This document shows, in pieces, positions 52,346 to 62,802 of a DNA stretch of 64,000 bases; within the stretch, counting starts at the first letter, position 1; the number at the start of each line of letters is the position of its first letter. Source of the stretch: Roseobacter sp. MED193 (GTDB lineage: Bacteria; Pseudomonadota; Alphaproteobacteria; Rhodobacterales; Rhodobacteraceae); assembly GCF_000152965.1 (NCBI RefSeq), contig NZ_CH902583.1, positions 160,987-224,986 on the forward strand. The letters run 5' to 3'. The position numbers and the translations under genes are program-made. A model generated the notes under the pieces. It was not told the DNA's origin, did not search any database, and was given only the letters and a program-made list of their open reading frames with translations.

Positions 52346-53518
52346 CTAGATTGGCAGATATTGCAGAGTGTTTCCCTTGGTCTGGGCCGGGGCATGCGGC
52401 GGTAGGACGATCAGCGCATTTGCCTCGGCTAAAACGGACAAAAGGGAGCTGTCTTGATTGGCCGCAACCGTAACTTCTCCGTGAGAAACCGTGGCGCGCA
52501 TATAGTGTTCGCGTGGGCCGTTTGCAGCGAGGTCATGGGATAGAACAGCTGTCATCAGCGGCAGAGACACGTGGTTTGTTCCCAACATGGATTGGATCAT
52601 AGGTCGCAAGAAGATGTGGCCGCAAACCATTGCAGATACGGGGTTTCCGGGCAGCCCAACCATAGCGTTCTTACCTATGCTGCCGGCCATCAACGGCTTT
52701 CCAGGGCGCATCGCGACCTTGTAGAAAGACCGCTCCATCCCAAGATCTGCCGAGACCTTTGCGACCAAGTCGTGATCACCGACAGAGGCGCCGCCAATGG
52801 TCACTACCAAATCTACATCGCGCGCCAGGGAGAAGGCTGTTTTCAGCGAGGACTCGCTGTCTCTTGCGATAGGTAAAACCAGAACCTTTGCGCCGAAATC
52901 CTCCAGCATGGCCTTTAGACCAAAGGTATTGGAGGCGATGATTTGATCAGGCCCTGGCGTGCCGCCGGGCATGACCAACTCGTCGCCGGTCGAGATCAGA
53001 GCGACCACGGGACGCCGGCGAACGGGAACCACTGGGATATTCATTGCCGCCAAAAGTGCCACATCAGATGGGCGCAGGAGGCGGGGGGCGGTCACTGTTT
53101 GGCCCCTCCCAAAGTCGCCGCCGCTGGGGCGTATATTGTTGGAAGCACCAGGCGCGCTCTGGATGGTGATCAGGTCTTTTTTGCGCGCAACATCCTCTTG
53201 GATCACCACAAAATCTGCGCCATCCGGCACGGGTGCACCGGTGAAAATCCGTACTGCCTGACCGGCCTTAAGGCTGCCCTCAAAGCGATGCCCGGCAGCG
53301 GCCTCGCCAATAACTTGAAACATGGCATGAAGCTCGACTTCGTCACGCTTTACCGCATAGCCATCCATTGCCGATGCAGAGAAAGGCGGCTGCTCCCGCG
53401 TGGCGCTGACCTCCTGTGCCAAGACCCGGCCATTGGCCTGCGCCAGGGGGACCTGCTCGACTTCGGTGACCGAGCAGAGTTGCAATAGCGCGGCGCGGGC
53501 CTCGGAAACTGAAATCAT
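52346..53518 (-). CDS. moeA: Molybdopterin molybdenumtransferase
   Basis: A 390-residue MoeA that inserts molybdenum into molybdopterin. Motifs are FSASAMDGYAVKRDEVELH (N-terminal), RPVVALISTGDELVMPGGTP and VVTIGGASVGDHDLVAKVSA in the MoCF domain, and MVGLPGNPVSAMVCGHIFLR. Its start directly follows the moaC stop, so the two are coupled. The substrate pathway continues with enzymes not in this window. Confidence 0.95.
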   Translation of the reverse strand: MISVSEARAALLQLCSVTEVEQVPLAQANGRVLAQEVSATREQPPFSASAMDGYAVKRDEVELHAMFQVIGEAAAGHRFEGSLKAGQAVRIFTGAPVPDGADFVVIQEDVARKKDLITIQSAPGASNNIRPSGGDFGRGQTVTAPRLLRPSDVALLAAMNIPVVPVRRRPVVALISTGDELVMPGGTPGPDQIIASNTFGLKAMLEDFGAKVLVLPIARDSESSLKTAFSLARDVDLVVTIGGASVGDHDLVAKVSADLGMERSFYKVAMRPGKPLMAGSIGKNAMVGLPGNPVSAMVCGHIFLRPMIQSMLGTNHVSLPLMTAVLSHDLAANGPREHYMRATVSHGEVTVAANQDSSLLSVLAEANALIVLPPHAPAQTKGNTLQYLPI

Positions 53519-53989
53519 CTACGCCTCGTACCGCCCTGATTTTCCGCCATCTTTCAGCACAACACGGGTGCCACCTATTTGCATCGCCTTATCCACGGCC
53601 TTGGCCATGTCATAGACCGTCAGGCAGGCAACAGAGACGGCTGTGAGGGCTTCCATCTCTACCCCGGTCTGACCTGTGGTCTTGACTGTGGCCTCAACCC
53701 GGACACCAGGCAAATCAGGATCCAGCGTGAGCTCAACCGCGACTTTGCTAATGGCAAGCGGATGGCAGAGAGGGATAAGGTCTGGTGTTTTTTTCGCCCC
53801 CATGATGCCTGCCAGCCGCGCCACGCTCAGCACATCGCCTTTTTTGGCTTTGCCCTGGGCAATGATCTCATAGGTTTGTGGTGCCATGGCGATATGGCCC
53901 TCGGCAACGGCCACCCGTGCGGTGACCTGTTTGTCGGAGACATCCACCATATGGGCATCGCCCTTGGTGTCAAAATGGGTCAGAGCCAT
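53519..53989 (-). CDS. moaC: Cyclic pyranopterin monophosphate synthase
   Basis: A 156-residue MoaC, catalysing the ring-forming step to cPMP in molybdenum cofactor synthesis. Blocks: [39 protein letters not shown] and [20 protein letters not shown] with KAVDKAM. It starts three bases after the trpC stop and ends against moeA, giving a trp-mo operon. I set the start at ATG 53989 rather than the TTG two codons upstream, which overlaps trpC. Confidence 0.95.
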   Translation of the reverse strand: MALTHFDTKGDAHMVDVSDKQVTARVAVAEGHIAMAPQTYEIIAQGKAKKGDVLSVARLAGIMGAKKTPDLIPLCHPLAISKVAVELTLDPDLPGVRVEATVKTTGQTGVEMEALTAVSVACLTVYDMAKAVDKAMQIGGTRVVLKDGGKSGRYEA

Positions 53990-53991
53990 GT

Positions 53992-54804
53992 TCAAAGTGC
54001 TCCGGGGATCAGCGGGTTTGCCAGCAGGTTGCGGGTGGCCTGGGCCACATCTTCCTGGCGCATAAGAGACTCCCCAATCAGGAAAGTCCTGGCACCAAAA
54101 CGGGCCATATCCGCCAGATCCTGCGGTGTGGACAGGCCGCTCTCACAGACGATGCTGCGCCCGGCGGGCACCAGTCGCGACAAATGGCGCGTGGTGTCCA
54201 AGGTGGTCTCAAAGGTCTTGAGGTTGCGGTTGTTGATCCCCATCAGCGGCGATTTAAGCAGGCTGGCGCGCTCTAGTTCCGCTTCGTCATGGACCTCCAG
54301 CAGCACATCCATGCCCCAGTCCAATGCACAGTCTTCCAGCTCCGCCGCCTGGGCGTCACTAACCGAGGCCAAAATGATCAGGATACAATCAGCTCCCAGG
54401 GCGCGGGCCTCGGCAACCTGATAGGTATCATACATAAAATCTTTGCGCAGGGCAGGCAATGAACAGGCAGCACGGGCTTCGACCAGAAAAGACTTTGCCC
54501 CCTGAAAACTGGGCGTATCGGTCAAAACCGAGAGGCATGCGGCGCCCCCTTGCTCATAGGCCTGGGCGAGGGCAGCTGGGTCAAAATCTTCACGGATCAA
54601 CCCTTTGGAGGGGCTGGCCTTTTTGATCTCCGCAATCAACCCATAGCCGTCGCGGGCAGCGGAGGAGAGGGCTGCGGCAAAGCCGCGCGGAGCAGATGCA
54701 TCGCGGGCCTCGGCTTCGACCTCAGAGAGTGGTTTGGCGGCTTTGTCAGCGGCGATTTCTTCCAGCTTGTAGGCCTTGATCCTGTCCAGAACATTTTCAG
54801 CCAT
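53992..54804 (-). CDS. trpC: Indole-3-glycerol phosphate synthase
   Basis: A 270-residue TIM-barrel enzyme of tryptophan synthesis. Characteristic blocks: [20 protein letters not shown] (near 76-95), [40 protein letters not shown] and [20 protein letters not shown]. It is separated from trpD by ung, and followed closely by moaC. Confidence 0.96.
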   Translation of the reverse strand: MAENVLDRIKAYKLEEIAADKAAKPLSEVEAEARDASAPRGFAAALSSAARDGYGLIAEIKKASPSKGLIREDFDPAALAQAYEQGGAACLSVLTDTPSFQGAKSFLVEARAACSLPALRKDFMYDTYQVAEARALGADCILIILASVSDAQAAELEDCALDWGMDVLLEVHDEAELERASLLKSPLMGINNRNLKTFETTLDTTRHLSRLVPAGRSIVCESGLSTPQDLADMARFGARTFLIGESLMRQEDVAQATRNLLANPLIPGAL

Positions 54805-54844
54805 ATAACAGCCTCCTGTCGTCGTGTTGTATCATTGTTTGACC

Positions 54845-55516
54845 CTATGCCGTCCAATCGATCGCTTTTGACCCACGCTGGTTTAGCCATTGGTTGATCT
54901 TAGAAAACACCCCTGAGCCAAAAAAGCCACGGTGGGCCGAGAGTGGCGAAGGGTGGGCCGTCTTTAGGATAAGGTGATCGCCCGGATGGACATATTTTTC
55001 AAGCCTCTGCGCCTGTTTTCCCCAGAATACGTAGACGGTTGGGGCCTGCGATGTCCGAGCGATCACCTGTTGGATCAGCCTCTCCCAGCCTAGATCTTTG
55101 TGACCATTGGCTTCTCCGGAGGGAACTGACAGCGCGGTATTGAGCAGCAATACCCCTTGGCGCGCCCAGTTTTTCAAATCTCCCGTTGTCGGGTGGGCGC
55201 CAATATCAGCCTGTAGCTCTTTGTAAATGTTAGAGAGAGATCGTGGTAAGGGGCTAATATCGGAGGCCACTGAAAAGGCCAATCCATTTGCATGACCCGG
55301 CGTTGGGTAGGGGTCCTGGCCCAGAATAACAACGCGGGTCCTGTCCAACGGAGTGAGCTCAAGTGCCGCAAATCGAAGTGCCTCGGGCGGCAAAATTGCG
55401 CGTGGATCTGCCTCCAGACGGGCCTTTATCCCAGGCCAATCCTGAGAAAAAAACGTCAGATCGGCCCAGTCCCCAAGTGAGGATGGCAGGCCGCCCGCCT
55501 CTATTGAAGAGGTCAT
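54845..55516 (-). CDS. ung: Uracil-DNA glycosylase (family 1), inside the trp operon
   Basis: A 223-residue Ung. The water-activating motif is [20 protein letters not shown] (Asp near 67) and the second motif [20 protein letters not shown] (His near 186). It excises uracil from DNA. Its start overlaps the trpD stop by four bases and it is followed after 40 bases by trpC, so it is read within the tryptophan operon. Base composition looks like its neighbours. I see no mobile element, so the location seems to be a settled insertion rather than recent transfer. Confidence 0.93.
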   Translation of the reverse strand: MTSSIEAGGLPSSLGDWADLTFFSQDWPGIKARLEADPRAILPPEALRFAALELTPLDRTRVVILGQDPYPTPGHANGLAFSVASDISPLPRSLSNIYKELQADIGAHPTTGDLKNWARQGVLLLNTALSVPSGEANGHKDLGWERLIQQVIARTSQAPTVYVFWGKQAQRLEKYVHPGDHLILKTAHPSPLSAHRGFFGSGVFSKINQWLNQRGSKAIDWTA

Positions 55517-56538
55517 GCGGTTGTGGCCGTGGTGATCTTTGCCAGGCTCTCGAGCTTTTTCCTTGCGGCACCGGAATCAATGCTTTCGCGCGCCTTTTCC
55601 ACGCCTTCAGTCAAAGAACCTGCCGCATTTGCCACCACAAGAGCCGAAGCCGCGTTCAACAAAACAGCATCGCGGTAGGCGCCTTTTTCCCCGTTCAACA
55701 GGGCACGAAAGGCCGCGGCATTGTCTTCGGGGCTGCCGCCGACAATGGCCTCAAACGGGTGTACTGGCAGGCCCGCTTCTTCGGGGTGCAATTCAAAATC
55801 GCGGACGGTTCCGTCTTCTTCTAGGGCTGAAACCCAGCTGATGCCGGTGATTGTGAGCTCGTCTGTGCCATCTGAGCCATGCACCAACCAGGCGCGCTCG
55901 GACCCCAGCTGGCCGAGTGTCTCTGCCATGGGACGGATCAGATCCCGTGCGAAGGCGCCGGTGAGTTGCCGTTTGACACCGGCAGGATTTGTCAGTGGCC
56001 CCAAGATGTTAAAGATCGTTCTTGTCCCCAGCTCCTGGCGTGTTGGCATCACATGTGCCACCGCCGGATGGTGCATCGGGGCCATCATGAAGGCGATGCC
56101 GCAGTGCTCTAACGCCGCTTCGACAACCTTTGGTGGCACCATGACATTGATGCCCATCTGGGCCTGGACATCGGCGGTCCCGGAGCGAGAGGACAGGTTG
56201 CGGTTGCCATGTTTAGCCACGACGACGCCTGCACCTGCTGTGACAAAAGCGGTGGCAGTAGAGATATTCAAGGTGTTCTTGCCATCACCACCCGTGCCGA
56301 CAATATCCATAGCACCGGCAGGCGCTTTGACCGGGTTGCATTTTGCACGCATCACCGAGGCCGCGGCGGCATATTCATCGACGGTTTCGCCGCGCGTGCG
56401 CAGGGCCATCAGGATGCCGCCAATCTGGCTGGGCGTGGCTTCACCTTCAAACAGCAGCGTAAAGGCCTGCATCGCCTCCTCTCGGCTCAATGGGCGATCG
56501 GCAGCGGCTCCAATCAAGGGTTTGATCAGGTCGCTCAT
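55513..56538 (-). CDS. trpD: Anthranilate phosphoribosyltransferase
   Basis: A 341-residue transferase adding the phosphoribosyl group to anthranilate. The PRPP-binding motif is [20 protein letters not shown] (near 77-96), with [20 protein letters not shown] and [20 protein letters not shown] further on. It overlaps trpG upstream and ung downstream by four bases each, so translation is coupled. Confidence 0.96.
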   Translation of the reverse strand: MSDLIKPLIGAAADRPLSREEAMQAFTLLFEGEATPSQIGGILMALRTRGETVDEYAAAASVMRAKCNPVKAPAGAMDIVGTGGDGKNTLNISTATAFVTAGAGVVVAKHGNRNLSSRSGTADVQAQMGINVMVPPKVVEAALEHCGIAFMMAPMHHPAVAHVMPTRQELGTRTIFNILGPLTNPAGVKRQLTGAFARDLIRPMAETLGQLGSERAWLVHGSDGTDELTITGISWVSALEEDGTVRDFELHPEEAGLPVHPFEAIVGGSPEDNAAAFRALLNGEKGAYRDAVLLNAASALVVANAAGSLTEGVEKARESIDSGAARKKLESLAKITTATTA

Positions 56539-57116
56539 GCTGTCACCTTCATGTCATCAAGAAAATTTTTGAGCAGGGCATGGCCGTGCTCAGAGGCAAT
56601 GGATTCGGGATGGAATTGCACGCCGTGTATTGGCAGCTCTTTGTGTTGCAACCCCATAATGGTGCCATCTTCTAGCTCGGCTGTAATTTCCAAGCAGCTT
56701 GGCAGGGTTTCGCGCTCCACCACCAAGGAGTGGTAACGGGTGGCTTCAAACGGGCTCGGCAATCCGGCGAACAGCCCCTTATTCTTATGGTGCATCAGTC
56801 CCATTTTGCCATGTACGATTTCATGGCATCGCACCACATTGCCCCCAAAGGCTTCGCCGATTGTCTGGTGGCCCAGGCAGACACCCAGAAGGGGTGTCTT
56901 TGTTTCTGCGGCAGCCTGTGTCAGCGCGAGGCAGATTCCGGCCTGTTCGGGCGCTTTGGGGCCGGGCGATAGCAGGATGCCCGCAGGGTTTAGCGCCATG
57001 GCGTCCTGCACCGTGAGGGCATCGTTCCGATGGACTTCCATTTCGGCACCCAACTCGCCGAGATAGTGCACTAGGTTGTAGGTAAAGGAGTCGTAGTTGT
57101 CGATTAGCAGCAGCAT
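56535..57116 (-). CDS. trpG: Anthranilate synthase component II (glutamine amidotransferase)
   Basis: A 193-residue class I amidotransferase that supplies ammonia to TrpE. Blocks: [40 protein letters not shown], the catalytic-Cys [15 protein letters not shown] (near 79) and the His in [15 protein letters not shown]. It is the first gene of the trpG-trpD-ung-trpC-moaC-moeA run; trpE is separate, 2 kb upstream beyond a divergent gene. Confidence 0.96.
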   Translation of the reverse strand: MLLLIDNYDSFTYNLVHYLGELGAEMEVHRNDALTVQDAMALNPAGILLSPGPKAPEQAGICLALTQAAAETKTPLLGVCLGHQTIGEAFGGNVVRCHEIVHGKMGLMHHKNKGLFAGLPSPFEATRYHSLVVERETLPSCLEITAELEDGTIMGLQHKELPIHGVQFHPESIASEHGHALLKNFLDDMKVTA

Positions 57117-57359
57117 CTTGGCGGGCTCTTTTATGGGTGGCGGGCCTGGGGGGCGCCGCAGTATAGTGGTTTTGGTATACTTGTTCAGGCTTGTGCGGCA
57201 GCGTCAAGAGCAGGACGTTCTTTTGGCGCTTGGCCTCGCCTGACAGGGGACCAAGCCAGTGGGATTGTAGGATGCGCAAGCATTGCTATCCGACTGAAGC
57301 TTTGACGATAAACCAGCCCGGTGACAGGGTGGAAACAGGTGATGAGAGGCAGGACTGCG

Positions 57360-59063
57360 ATGAAAGGGTTTCTCGGAGGCGTGAGCATCGGGGCATTGGT
57401 GGCTGTAGGCGGGGCAGCGATGTGGTCGCTTTCTACGCCTTTGCCTGCCCGGGTGCAGGTGGAGAGCACACTGCCTGAACAGTCGGATCAGCCTGGTGCA
57501 GTCAACACCGTGCCACCAGAGGCCAATGAGCGGCGCGATGCCGATTTGGTGGAGGCGGTGCCCAGCGCGCCCGCGACCTTTGTTGACGAAGATACCAGCC
57601 CCATTGCGGTGCTGGACACAGATCCCGGTGCAAGACCTGTCGTGGCAACGGCTGAGGGCGCAGGAGGAGGCGATGTGGCGCCGGGCCTTCCTGTCGCGGC
57701 CCTACCGCAGAGCCCGAGCGCGGTTCCGGGGGAGCCAGGTGGGGGGGATGCGCCGGATGTGCCCGGTGCAGATCAAACACCCGTTGTGTCCACCGAGACC
57801 GCAGAACTGCCTGCGCCGCAACGGGCTACAGAATCAGACCCTGAACAGACTACGAGCGCTCAACAGACTGCGGGCCTTGGGCAGCCCGTTGCGCCCGCTG
57901 ATACAGGCATTGAAGCCCGCCTGGTGGCACAGGGAGCGGAGGACGAAAACAGCGGGGACGAATCTGCGGCCGCGCCAGCGGAGACCATGCCTTCGACTGA
58001 GGGGCAGACCGTATCTCCCGTGGTTCCGGATCTGTCGGGGCCTCAGATCGGTGCCGCTCCGACGGCCACGGTGCGCCCCAGTATTGCGGTCATGCCTGTC
58101 GCCACACCAAACGCCGCTCGCGCAGATACACAGGCTGAGGCAGAGACTGACGCGGAAGAGACCGCCAGCGCAGTCGGCGCGGAACCGGAACAGGAGGCTA
58201 CCTTGGCTGAGCGCCAATCGGTGCTTTCGCCCTCCGATCAGGATCAAACCGAGGCAGATCAACAGGAAACCACGGGCTCTCGATTGGCTTCCCGTGTTGT
58301 GCCGTTGACGGAACGCAGCAGAACCCCCACCCTGATTGGGAATAATGCCGAGCCTGCAGTTGAGGCGACATCGCCACAGGGCACTCCCTTTGAGATCAAT
58401 GCTGAGGAATTTACCGCGCCTGAGGGGCGTCCTTTGATGTCGATCGTATTGATCGATGACGCGGTTGCTATTGGCGCCGAGGCGCTAGAGAGCTTCCCCT
58501 ATCCGCTGACATTTGCGATCTCGCCGCAGGATCCAAATGCCGCTGAGAAAACCCAAGCACGCCGCGCAGCCGGGTTTGAAGTCTTGATGCTGGCGGATCT
58601 GCCACGTGAAGCCTCACCACAGGATGCAGAGACCGCGATGGCGGTTTGGATCCAGCAAATGCCGCAGGCGGTTGGAATCCTTGAGGGGGTGCAGACTGGT
58701 TTTCAGGGCAACCGTGCGCTGGCGGACCAGATGGTGGCGGTTATGCAGGCTTCGGGCTTTGGCATGGTGACCCAGAACAATGGGTTGAACACGGTGCAAA
58801 AATTGGCGCTGCGCGACGGTATTCCCTCGGGCGTGGTGTTTCGTGACTTTGACGGTGCCGGGCAAAACCCACGTGCCATTCGCCGCTTTTTGGACCAGGC
58901 CGCCTTTCGCGCTCGCCAAGAGGGCGCTGTGATCATGTTGGGCCGATTGCGCCCCGATACGATCTCTGCACTGTTGCTATGGGGATTGCAGGATCGGGCG
59001 AGCCAGGTGGGGCTTGCGCCGATATCTGCGGGTCTAAGGGCTAACCTCACATCCACGCAATGA
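57360..59063 (+). CDS. Divergent polysaccharide deacetylase family protein with long acidic linker
   Basis: A 567-residue envelope protein. It has an N-terminal membrane helix (about 2-24; KGFLGGVSIGALVAVGGAAM), then a roughly 330-residue low-complexity stretch rich in Ala, Glu, Pro, Thr and Gln. The C-terminal divergent polysaccharide deacetylase (YibQ-like) domain is at about 355-565: MSIVLIDDAVAIGAEALESF, LPREASPQDAETAMAVWIQQ and VVFRDFDGAGQNPRAIRRFL. The linker probably spans periplasm or peptidoglycan. It is divergent from trpG and lies between trpG and trpE, so it splits the anthranilate synthase genes. The start is probable rather than certain; ATG 57342 is the alternative. Confidence 0.85.
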   Translation: MKGFLGGVSIGALVAVGGAAMWSLSTPLPARVQVESTLPEQSDQPGAVNTVPPEANERRDADLVEAVPSAPATFVDEDTSPIAVLDTDPGARPVVATAEGAGGGDVAPGLPVAALPQSPSAVPGEPGGGDAPDVPGADQTPVVSTETAELPAPQRATESDPEQTTSAQQTAGLGQPVAPADTGIEARLVAQGAEDENSGDESAAAPAETMPSTEGQTVSPVVPDLSGPQIGAAPTATVRPSIAVMPVATPNAARADTQAEAETDAEETASAVGAEPEQEATLAERQSVLSPSDQDQTEADQQETTGSRLASRVVPLTERSRTPTLIGNNAEPAVEATSPQGTPFEINAEEFTAPEGRPLMSIVLIDDAVAIGAEALESFPYPLTFAISPQDPNAAEKTQARRAAGFEVLMLADLPREASPQDAETAMAVWIQQMPQAVGILEGVQTGFQGNRALADQMVAVMQASGFGMVTQNNGLNTVQKLALRDGIPSGVVFRDFDGAGQNPRAIRRFLDQAAFRARQEGAVIMLGRLRPDTISALLLWGLQDRASQVGLAPISAGLRANLTSTQ

Positions 59064-59130
59064 TTGCAGGCATCAAAGCGCGGCTTGACGCCTGAGGTCA
59101 GCGGTCAGAGTGTTCGGGCCGTACCACACT

Positions 59131-59162
59131 GAAAAAAAAGGGCCTCCAGTTGGGGGCCCTTT
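59131..59162 (-). terminator. Terminator of trpE
   Basis: AAAGGGCC.../...GGCCCTTT (59137-59162) forms a long stem. On the minus strand it is followed by eight T. It lies 51 bases past the trpE stop and may also act on the convergent deacetylase gene. Confidence 0.82.
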
Positions 59163-59212
59163 GCAATTATGTCCTGTTGAGCTGAATGCGCTCAAGGTGA
59201 GCTTGCAGAAAT

Positions 59213-60724
59213 CTAGGCGTTGCCCCGGCCAACAAACCGGGCTGCATCTGCGGCAGCCCGGCGGATGGCGTTGGATTTATGGACGGTTTCCATATATTCT
59301 GCCTCTGGGTCGCTGTCATAGACAACACCGCCGCCCGCCTGCACATAGAGCGTCTGGTCTTTGACGATGGCGGTGCGCAGAGCGATGCACATATCCATGT
59401 CGCCCCCCGCTGAAAAATAGCCAACGCCGCCGCCATAAACGCCACGCTTTTCTGGTTCCAGTTCATCAATGATTTCCATCGCCCGCACCTTTGGCGCGCC
59501 GGAAACGGTTCCAGCGGGCATGCCAGCAAAGAAGGCATCCAATGCGTCTTTGTCCTCATGCAACTCACCAACCACGTTGGAAACGATATGCATCACATGG
59601 CTATAGCGTTCAATAATGAACTGTTCTGTCGGCTTGACCGTGCCAATCTTGGCAACGCGCCCGGTGTCATTGCGGCCCAGATCCAACAGCATAAGATGCT
59701 CCGCCAATTCCTTCTTGTCGGCCAGCAGCTCCAACTCATTGGCTTTGTCCTCCTGAGGCGTTGCCCCACGGGGGCGGGTGCCGGCAATGGGGCGGATTGT
59801 GACCTCTTTGCCAAAGACACGCACCAGGATTTCGGGGCTGGCGCCGATGACTTGAAAGCCGCCAAAGTTGAAATAAAACATGAAGGGCGAAGGATTGGTG
59901 CGCCGCAGTGAGCGATAGAGCGAAAAAGGCGGCAGCGGAAATTCTTGGCTCCAACGCTGAGCTGGAACCACCTGAAAGATATCACCGGCCCGGATGTAAT
60001 CCTTGGCTTTTTCTACGGCTTCCATGTAGCCGGATTTGGTGAAGTTAGAAACCGGCGGAGCGATTTCGTGGGCGTCCCCTAGATCACGGGTTTCCGAGGG
60101 CATGGCCCGTTCCAGATCGCGCACCGCATCCATCACCCGCTCCGCCGCCTGGGCGTAGGCGGCGCGGGCGGTTTGGCCCTCTCTCACCCAGGCGGGCGAG
60201 ACTACGGTGACTTCGCCTTTGACCCCGTCCAAAACGGCGATCACTGAGGGGCGCATCATCACGGCATCGGGTAGGCCAAGCGGGTCAGGGTTTACATCCG
60301 GCAGGTACTCAACATGGCGCACCATGTCATAGCCCAGATAGCCAAACAGACCGGCTGCTGCCTGTGGCATGTCTTCGGGCAGGTCGATTTTGCTTTCTGC
60401 TAGCAGGGCGCGCAGATTGTCCAGCGGATTACCTGCCTGTTCTTCAAAAGCCTCTGGATCAAACCGGGCTGAGCGGTTGAGTGAAGAAGCCTCCCCATGG
60501 CTGCGCCAGACCAGATCAGGCTTCATGCCGATGATGGAGTAGCGTCCGCGCACCTCACCACCGGTTACGGATTCCAGCATAAAGGCGTCCTTCTGAGCGC
60601 CTGTGAGCTTCAGCATCAAAGAGACGGGCGTGTCCAGGTCCGCAGCAAGCCGCGTAAAGACAACCTGGTTTTCACCGCTCTCATAAGCAGAGGCGAAGCT
60701 CGCAAAGTCTGGGGTCAAAGCCAT
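59213..60724 (-). CDS. trpE: Anthranilate synthase component I
   Basis: A 503-residue chorismate-using enzyme. The feedback-inhibition region DAFMLESVTGGEVRGRYSII is at about 47-66. The catalytic part has VRVFGKEVTIRPIAGTRPRG and AGTVSGAPKVRAMEIIDELE, then GGGVGYFSAGGDMDMCIALR. It follows the PpiD-like gene by 14 bases on the same strand. There is no room for a leader peptide or attenuator, so control is probably by other means or by the upstream promoter. Confidence 0.96.
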   Translation of the reverse strand: MALTPDFASFASAYESGENQVVFTRLAADLDTPVSLMLKLTGAQKDAFMLESVTGGEVRGRYSIIGMKPDLVWRSHGEASSLNRSARFDPEAFEEQAGNPLDNLRALLAESKIDLPEDMPQAAAGLFGYLGYDMVRHVEYLPDVNPDPLGLPDAVMMRPSVIAVLDGVKGEVTVVSPAWVREGQTARAAYAQAAERVMDAVRDLERAMPSETRDLGDAHEIAPPVSNFTKSGYMEAVEKAKDYIRAGDIFQVVPAQRWSQEFPLPPFSLYRSLRRTNPSPFMFYFNFGGFQVIGASPEILVRVFGKEVTIRPIAGTRPRGATPQEDKANELELLADKKELAEHLMLLDLGRNDTGRVAKIGTVKPTEQFIIERYSHVMHIVSNVVGELHEDKDALDAFFAGMPAGTVSGAPKVRAMEIIDELEPEKRGVYGGGVGYFSAGGDMDMCIALRTAIVKDQTLYVQAGGGVVYDSDPEAEYMETVHKSNAIRRAAADAARFVGRGNA

Positions 60725-60738
60725 CGGGCAGGTCTCGC

Positions 60739-62583
60739 TTATTGGGAATAGTTGGTCAGAACAGCATTCAAAGCCTGCTGATCCACACGCGGCGCAGCGC
60801 GGAGCTGTGCATCGGAGATAAAGGCCGTGAACAGGGCCTCAGAAACGGCCTGGTCCAATTGGGTACTCAGAGCCTTTGCCAAGAGCTGCATTTCTTCATT
60901 TTCCTCGGCTGCAAGCACCGCATCCAGGCGTACGACAACAGTGCCTGCTTCGCCTTTGATCACCTTTAGATCGCCGGGTTCCATGCTAAAGATCTGGTTC
61001 ATCATATCCGCCGGAGTGTTATCCAGATAGGCCGTGCGGGTGAGACCGGTTTCCTGCTGTACCTGGCTACCTTCGGGGAAATCCCCTGTCTGTGTGACGG
61101 TTGCGAGCAGGGCCTCTGCTTCGGCCTGCAGCGCGGTTGCAACACGGTCCGCCTCCCAGGCTGCCAGAACCTTAGCCTTTGCATCTTCAAAGGCTTCGGG
61201 ACGTTCAGGCAAAATTTCATCAAGGCGAAGCGCAAACAGGCTGCCATCCCCTAGGAATTCTGCGGTGGGGAAATCTTCCACGGTGACCAAACTGGCGGCG
61301 GTGCGGAAGCCTTCATAGGCGGTGATGCCCTCGCCAGTTTCGCCGCTCCAGCCCAGGCTGGCGACTTCCATATCGCTCTCATTGGCCAGATCCTCCAGCG
61401 TAGCGCCCCCCGCCAGCAGGTCATTGATCTCTTCGGCCTGCTGTTCGATCAGACGGCGGGCACGATCCGCTGCCAGCTCATCGCGCAGCTCTGGCTCAGC
61501 CTGCTCAAATGTGGTGTGGCGGGCCTCAAGCTGACCATTGACCCGATAGAGGGCAGGGCCAAGATCCGAGGGCAGGGGTCCAACAATTGTACCGACCTCG
61601 GCAGCAAACACAGCCTCTGCGGCATCACCCAGGAAGGACTGTGTCACATCGCCCAGATCAATGTCTTGAAGCGCAAGACCGCGCCCTTCTACCAGCGCTT
61701 CAAAGGTTGTTCCGGCCACATCTAGCTGGGCTTTGGCGTCCGCGGCGCTGGTGTCGTCAGCAAAGACCAGGCGCTCAACCAGGCGGCGCTCGGCAATTTG
61801 GTACTGTTCGCTGCGGTCGGAATAGAGCGTGCGCAGGGCTTCTTCGTCTACTTCGACAGTGTCCAAAATCATATCAGGGCTGAGGCGCGCATAGGTGATG
61901 CGTTTGGTTTCAGGCAGGGTGAAGTCATCAGCATTTGCCTCGTAAAACGCCATGAGCACAGCGTCCTCTGGCACCACCTGGATCAGAGAAATTTGATCCG
62001 GGCTAAAAGGCACGTAAGAGAAGCTGCGGCGGGCACCGATATAGCTGGTCAGGGTCTTGGTCAGGGTGTCAGGCATCTTGGCCCCCACCACGATGGCGCC
62101 CTGGACCAAAGTCCGCGCAGATTCACGGCGCAGATCGGCCTCAAAATCGCTTTCGTTCAAGTTGGCGTTTTGCAGAGCAAAGCTATAGGTCTGTCTGTCG
62201 AAATTTCCGCTGGGATCCTGAAATGCAGGGATCTCGGCCAACTCCTGACGCAGGTTGTCATCACCGACGGAAATGCCGAGATTTTTGACTTCGTTGTCAA
62301 TAGCGGCGATCGAGATGAGGCGCCCTAGAACCGCTTGGTCTAGGCCAAAGGCGGCCATTTGCGAGAGGCTCAAGGCCTGACCACCCTGCGCTTGCAGCGC
62401 CCGTTGTTCGCGCTGCATTTCGCGCAGGTATTCGTCAACGGTGACTTCTTCCTCACCAACCAGAGCGACGGCAGACATAGAGCTGCTGAAGTTCACGGCG
62501 CCAAAGCCGGCAAGACCCACGATCAGCAAGCCCATAAGGATCCAAACAAAGGTATTGGATAGTTTTTTTATGCCTGTGGCCAT
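60739..62583 (-). CDS. PpiD/SurA-like periplasmic peptidyl-prolyl isomerase
   Basis: A 614-residue inner-membrane-anchored chaperone. The anchor is at about 11-33 (FVWILMGLLIVGLAGFGAVN). A SurA_N-like region follows (about 40-190; VGEEEVTVDEYLREMQREQR), then a PpiC-type rotamase part (about 260-370) and a C-terminal SurA-like region. It should assist folding of exported and outer-membrane proteins. It is read just before trpE, with 14 bases between, a linkage with no biochemical logic that is nonetheless often seen in the group. Confidence 0.88.
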   Translation of the reverse strand: MATGIKKLSNTFVWILMGLLIVGLAGFGAVNFSSSMSAVALVGEEEVTVDEYLREMQREQRALQAQGGQALSLSQMAAFGLDQAVLGRLISIAAIDNEVKNLGISVGDDNLRQELAEIPAFQDPSGNFDRQTYSFALQNANLNESDFEADLRRESARTLVQGAIVVGAKMPDTLTKTLTSYIGARRSFSYVPFSPDQISLIQVVPEDAVLMAFYEANADDFTLPETKRITYARLSPDMILDTVEVDEEALRTLYSDRSEQYQIAERRLVERLVFADDTSAADAKAQLDVAGTTFEALVEGRGLALQDIDLGDVTQSFLGDAAEAVFAAEVGTIVGPLPSDLGPALYRVNGQLEARHTTFEQAEPELRDELAADRARRLIEQQAEEINDLLAGGATLEDLANESDMEVASLGWSGETGEGITAYEGFRTAASLVTVEDFPTAEFLGDGSLFALRLDEILPERPEAFEDAKAKVLAAWEADRVATALQAEAEALLATVTQTGDFPEGSQVQQETGLTRTAYLDNTPADMMNQIFSMEPGDLKVIKGEAGTVVVRLDAVLAAEENEEMQLLAKALSTQLDQAVSEALFTAFISDAQLRAAPRVDQQALNAVLTNYSQ

Positions 62584-62802
62584 GCTGTCCTCGTTGTTTT
62601 CGGTTCACGGGAGGCATCGCGAGTTTCCGACCCTGCGACCACCGCCTGAAATGAATTCGTTCCTTGCATACGCTGCCACCCGAGAGGGAGCAAGATCTTG
62701 CGGTCTCTCAAGAGCTTGATTGCCCCGCTTTAACGGGGATCTAAGGGGCAGCGTTGAGCAAACATCTCCATATTTGCGGGTGTCGGGCTCTATGCCCGGG
62801 AT

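Noticed and set aside
60724-60739. trp leader peptide or attenuator before trpE
   Set aside because: Only 14 bases separate trpE from the upstream gene, too little for a leader.
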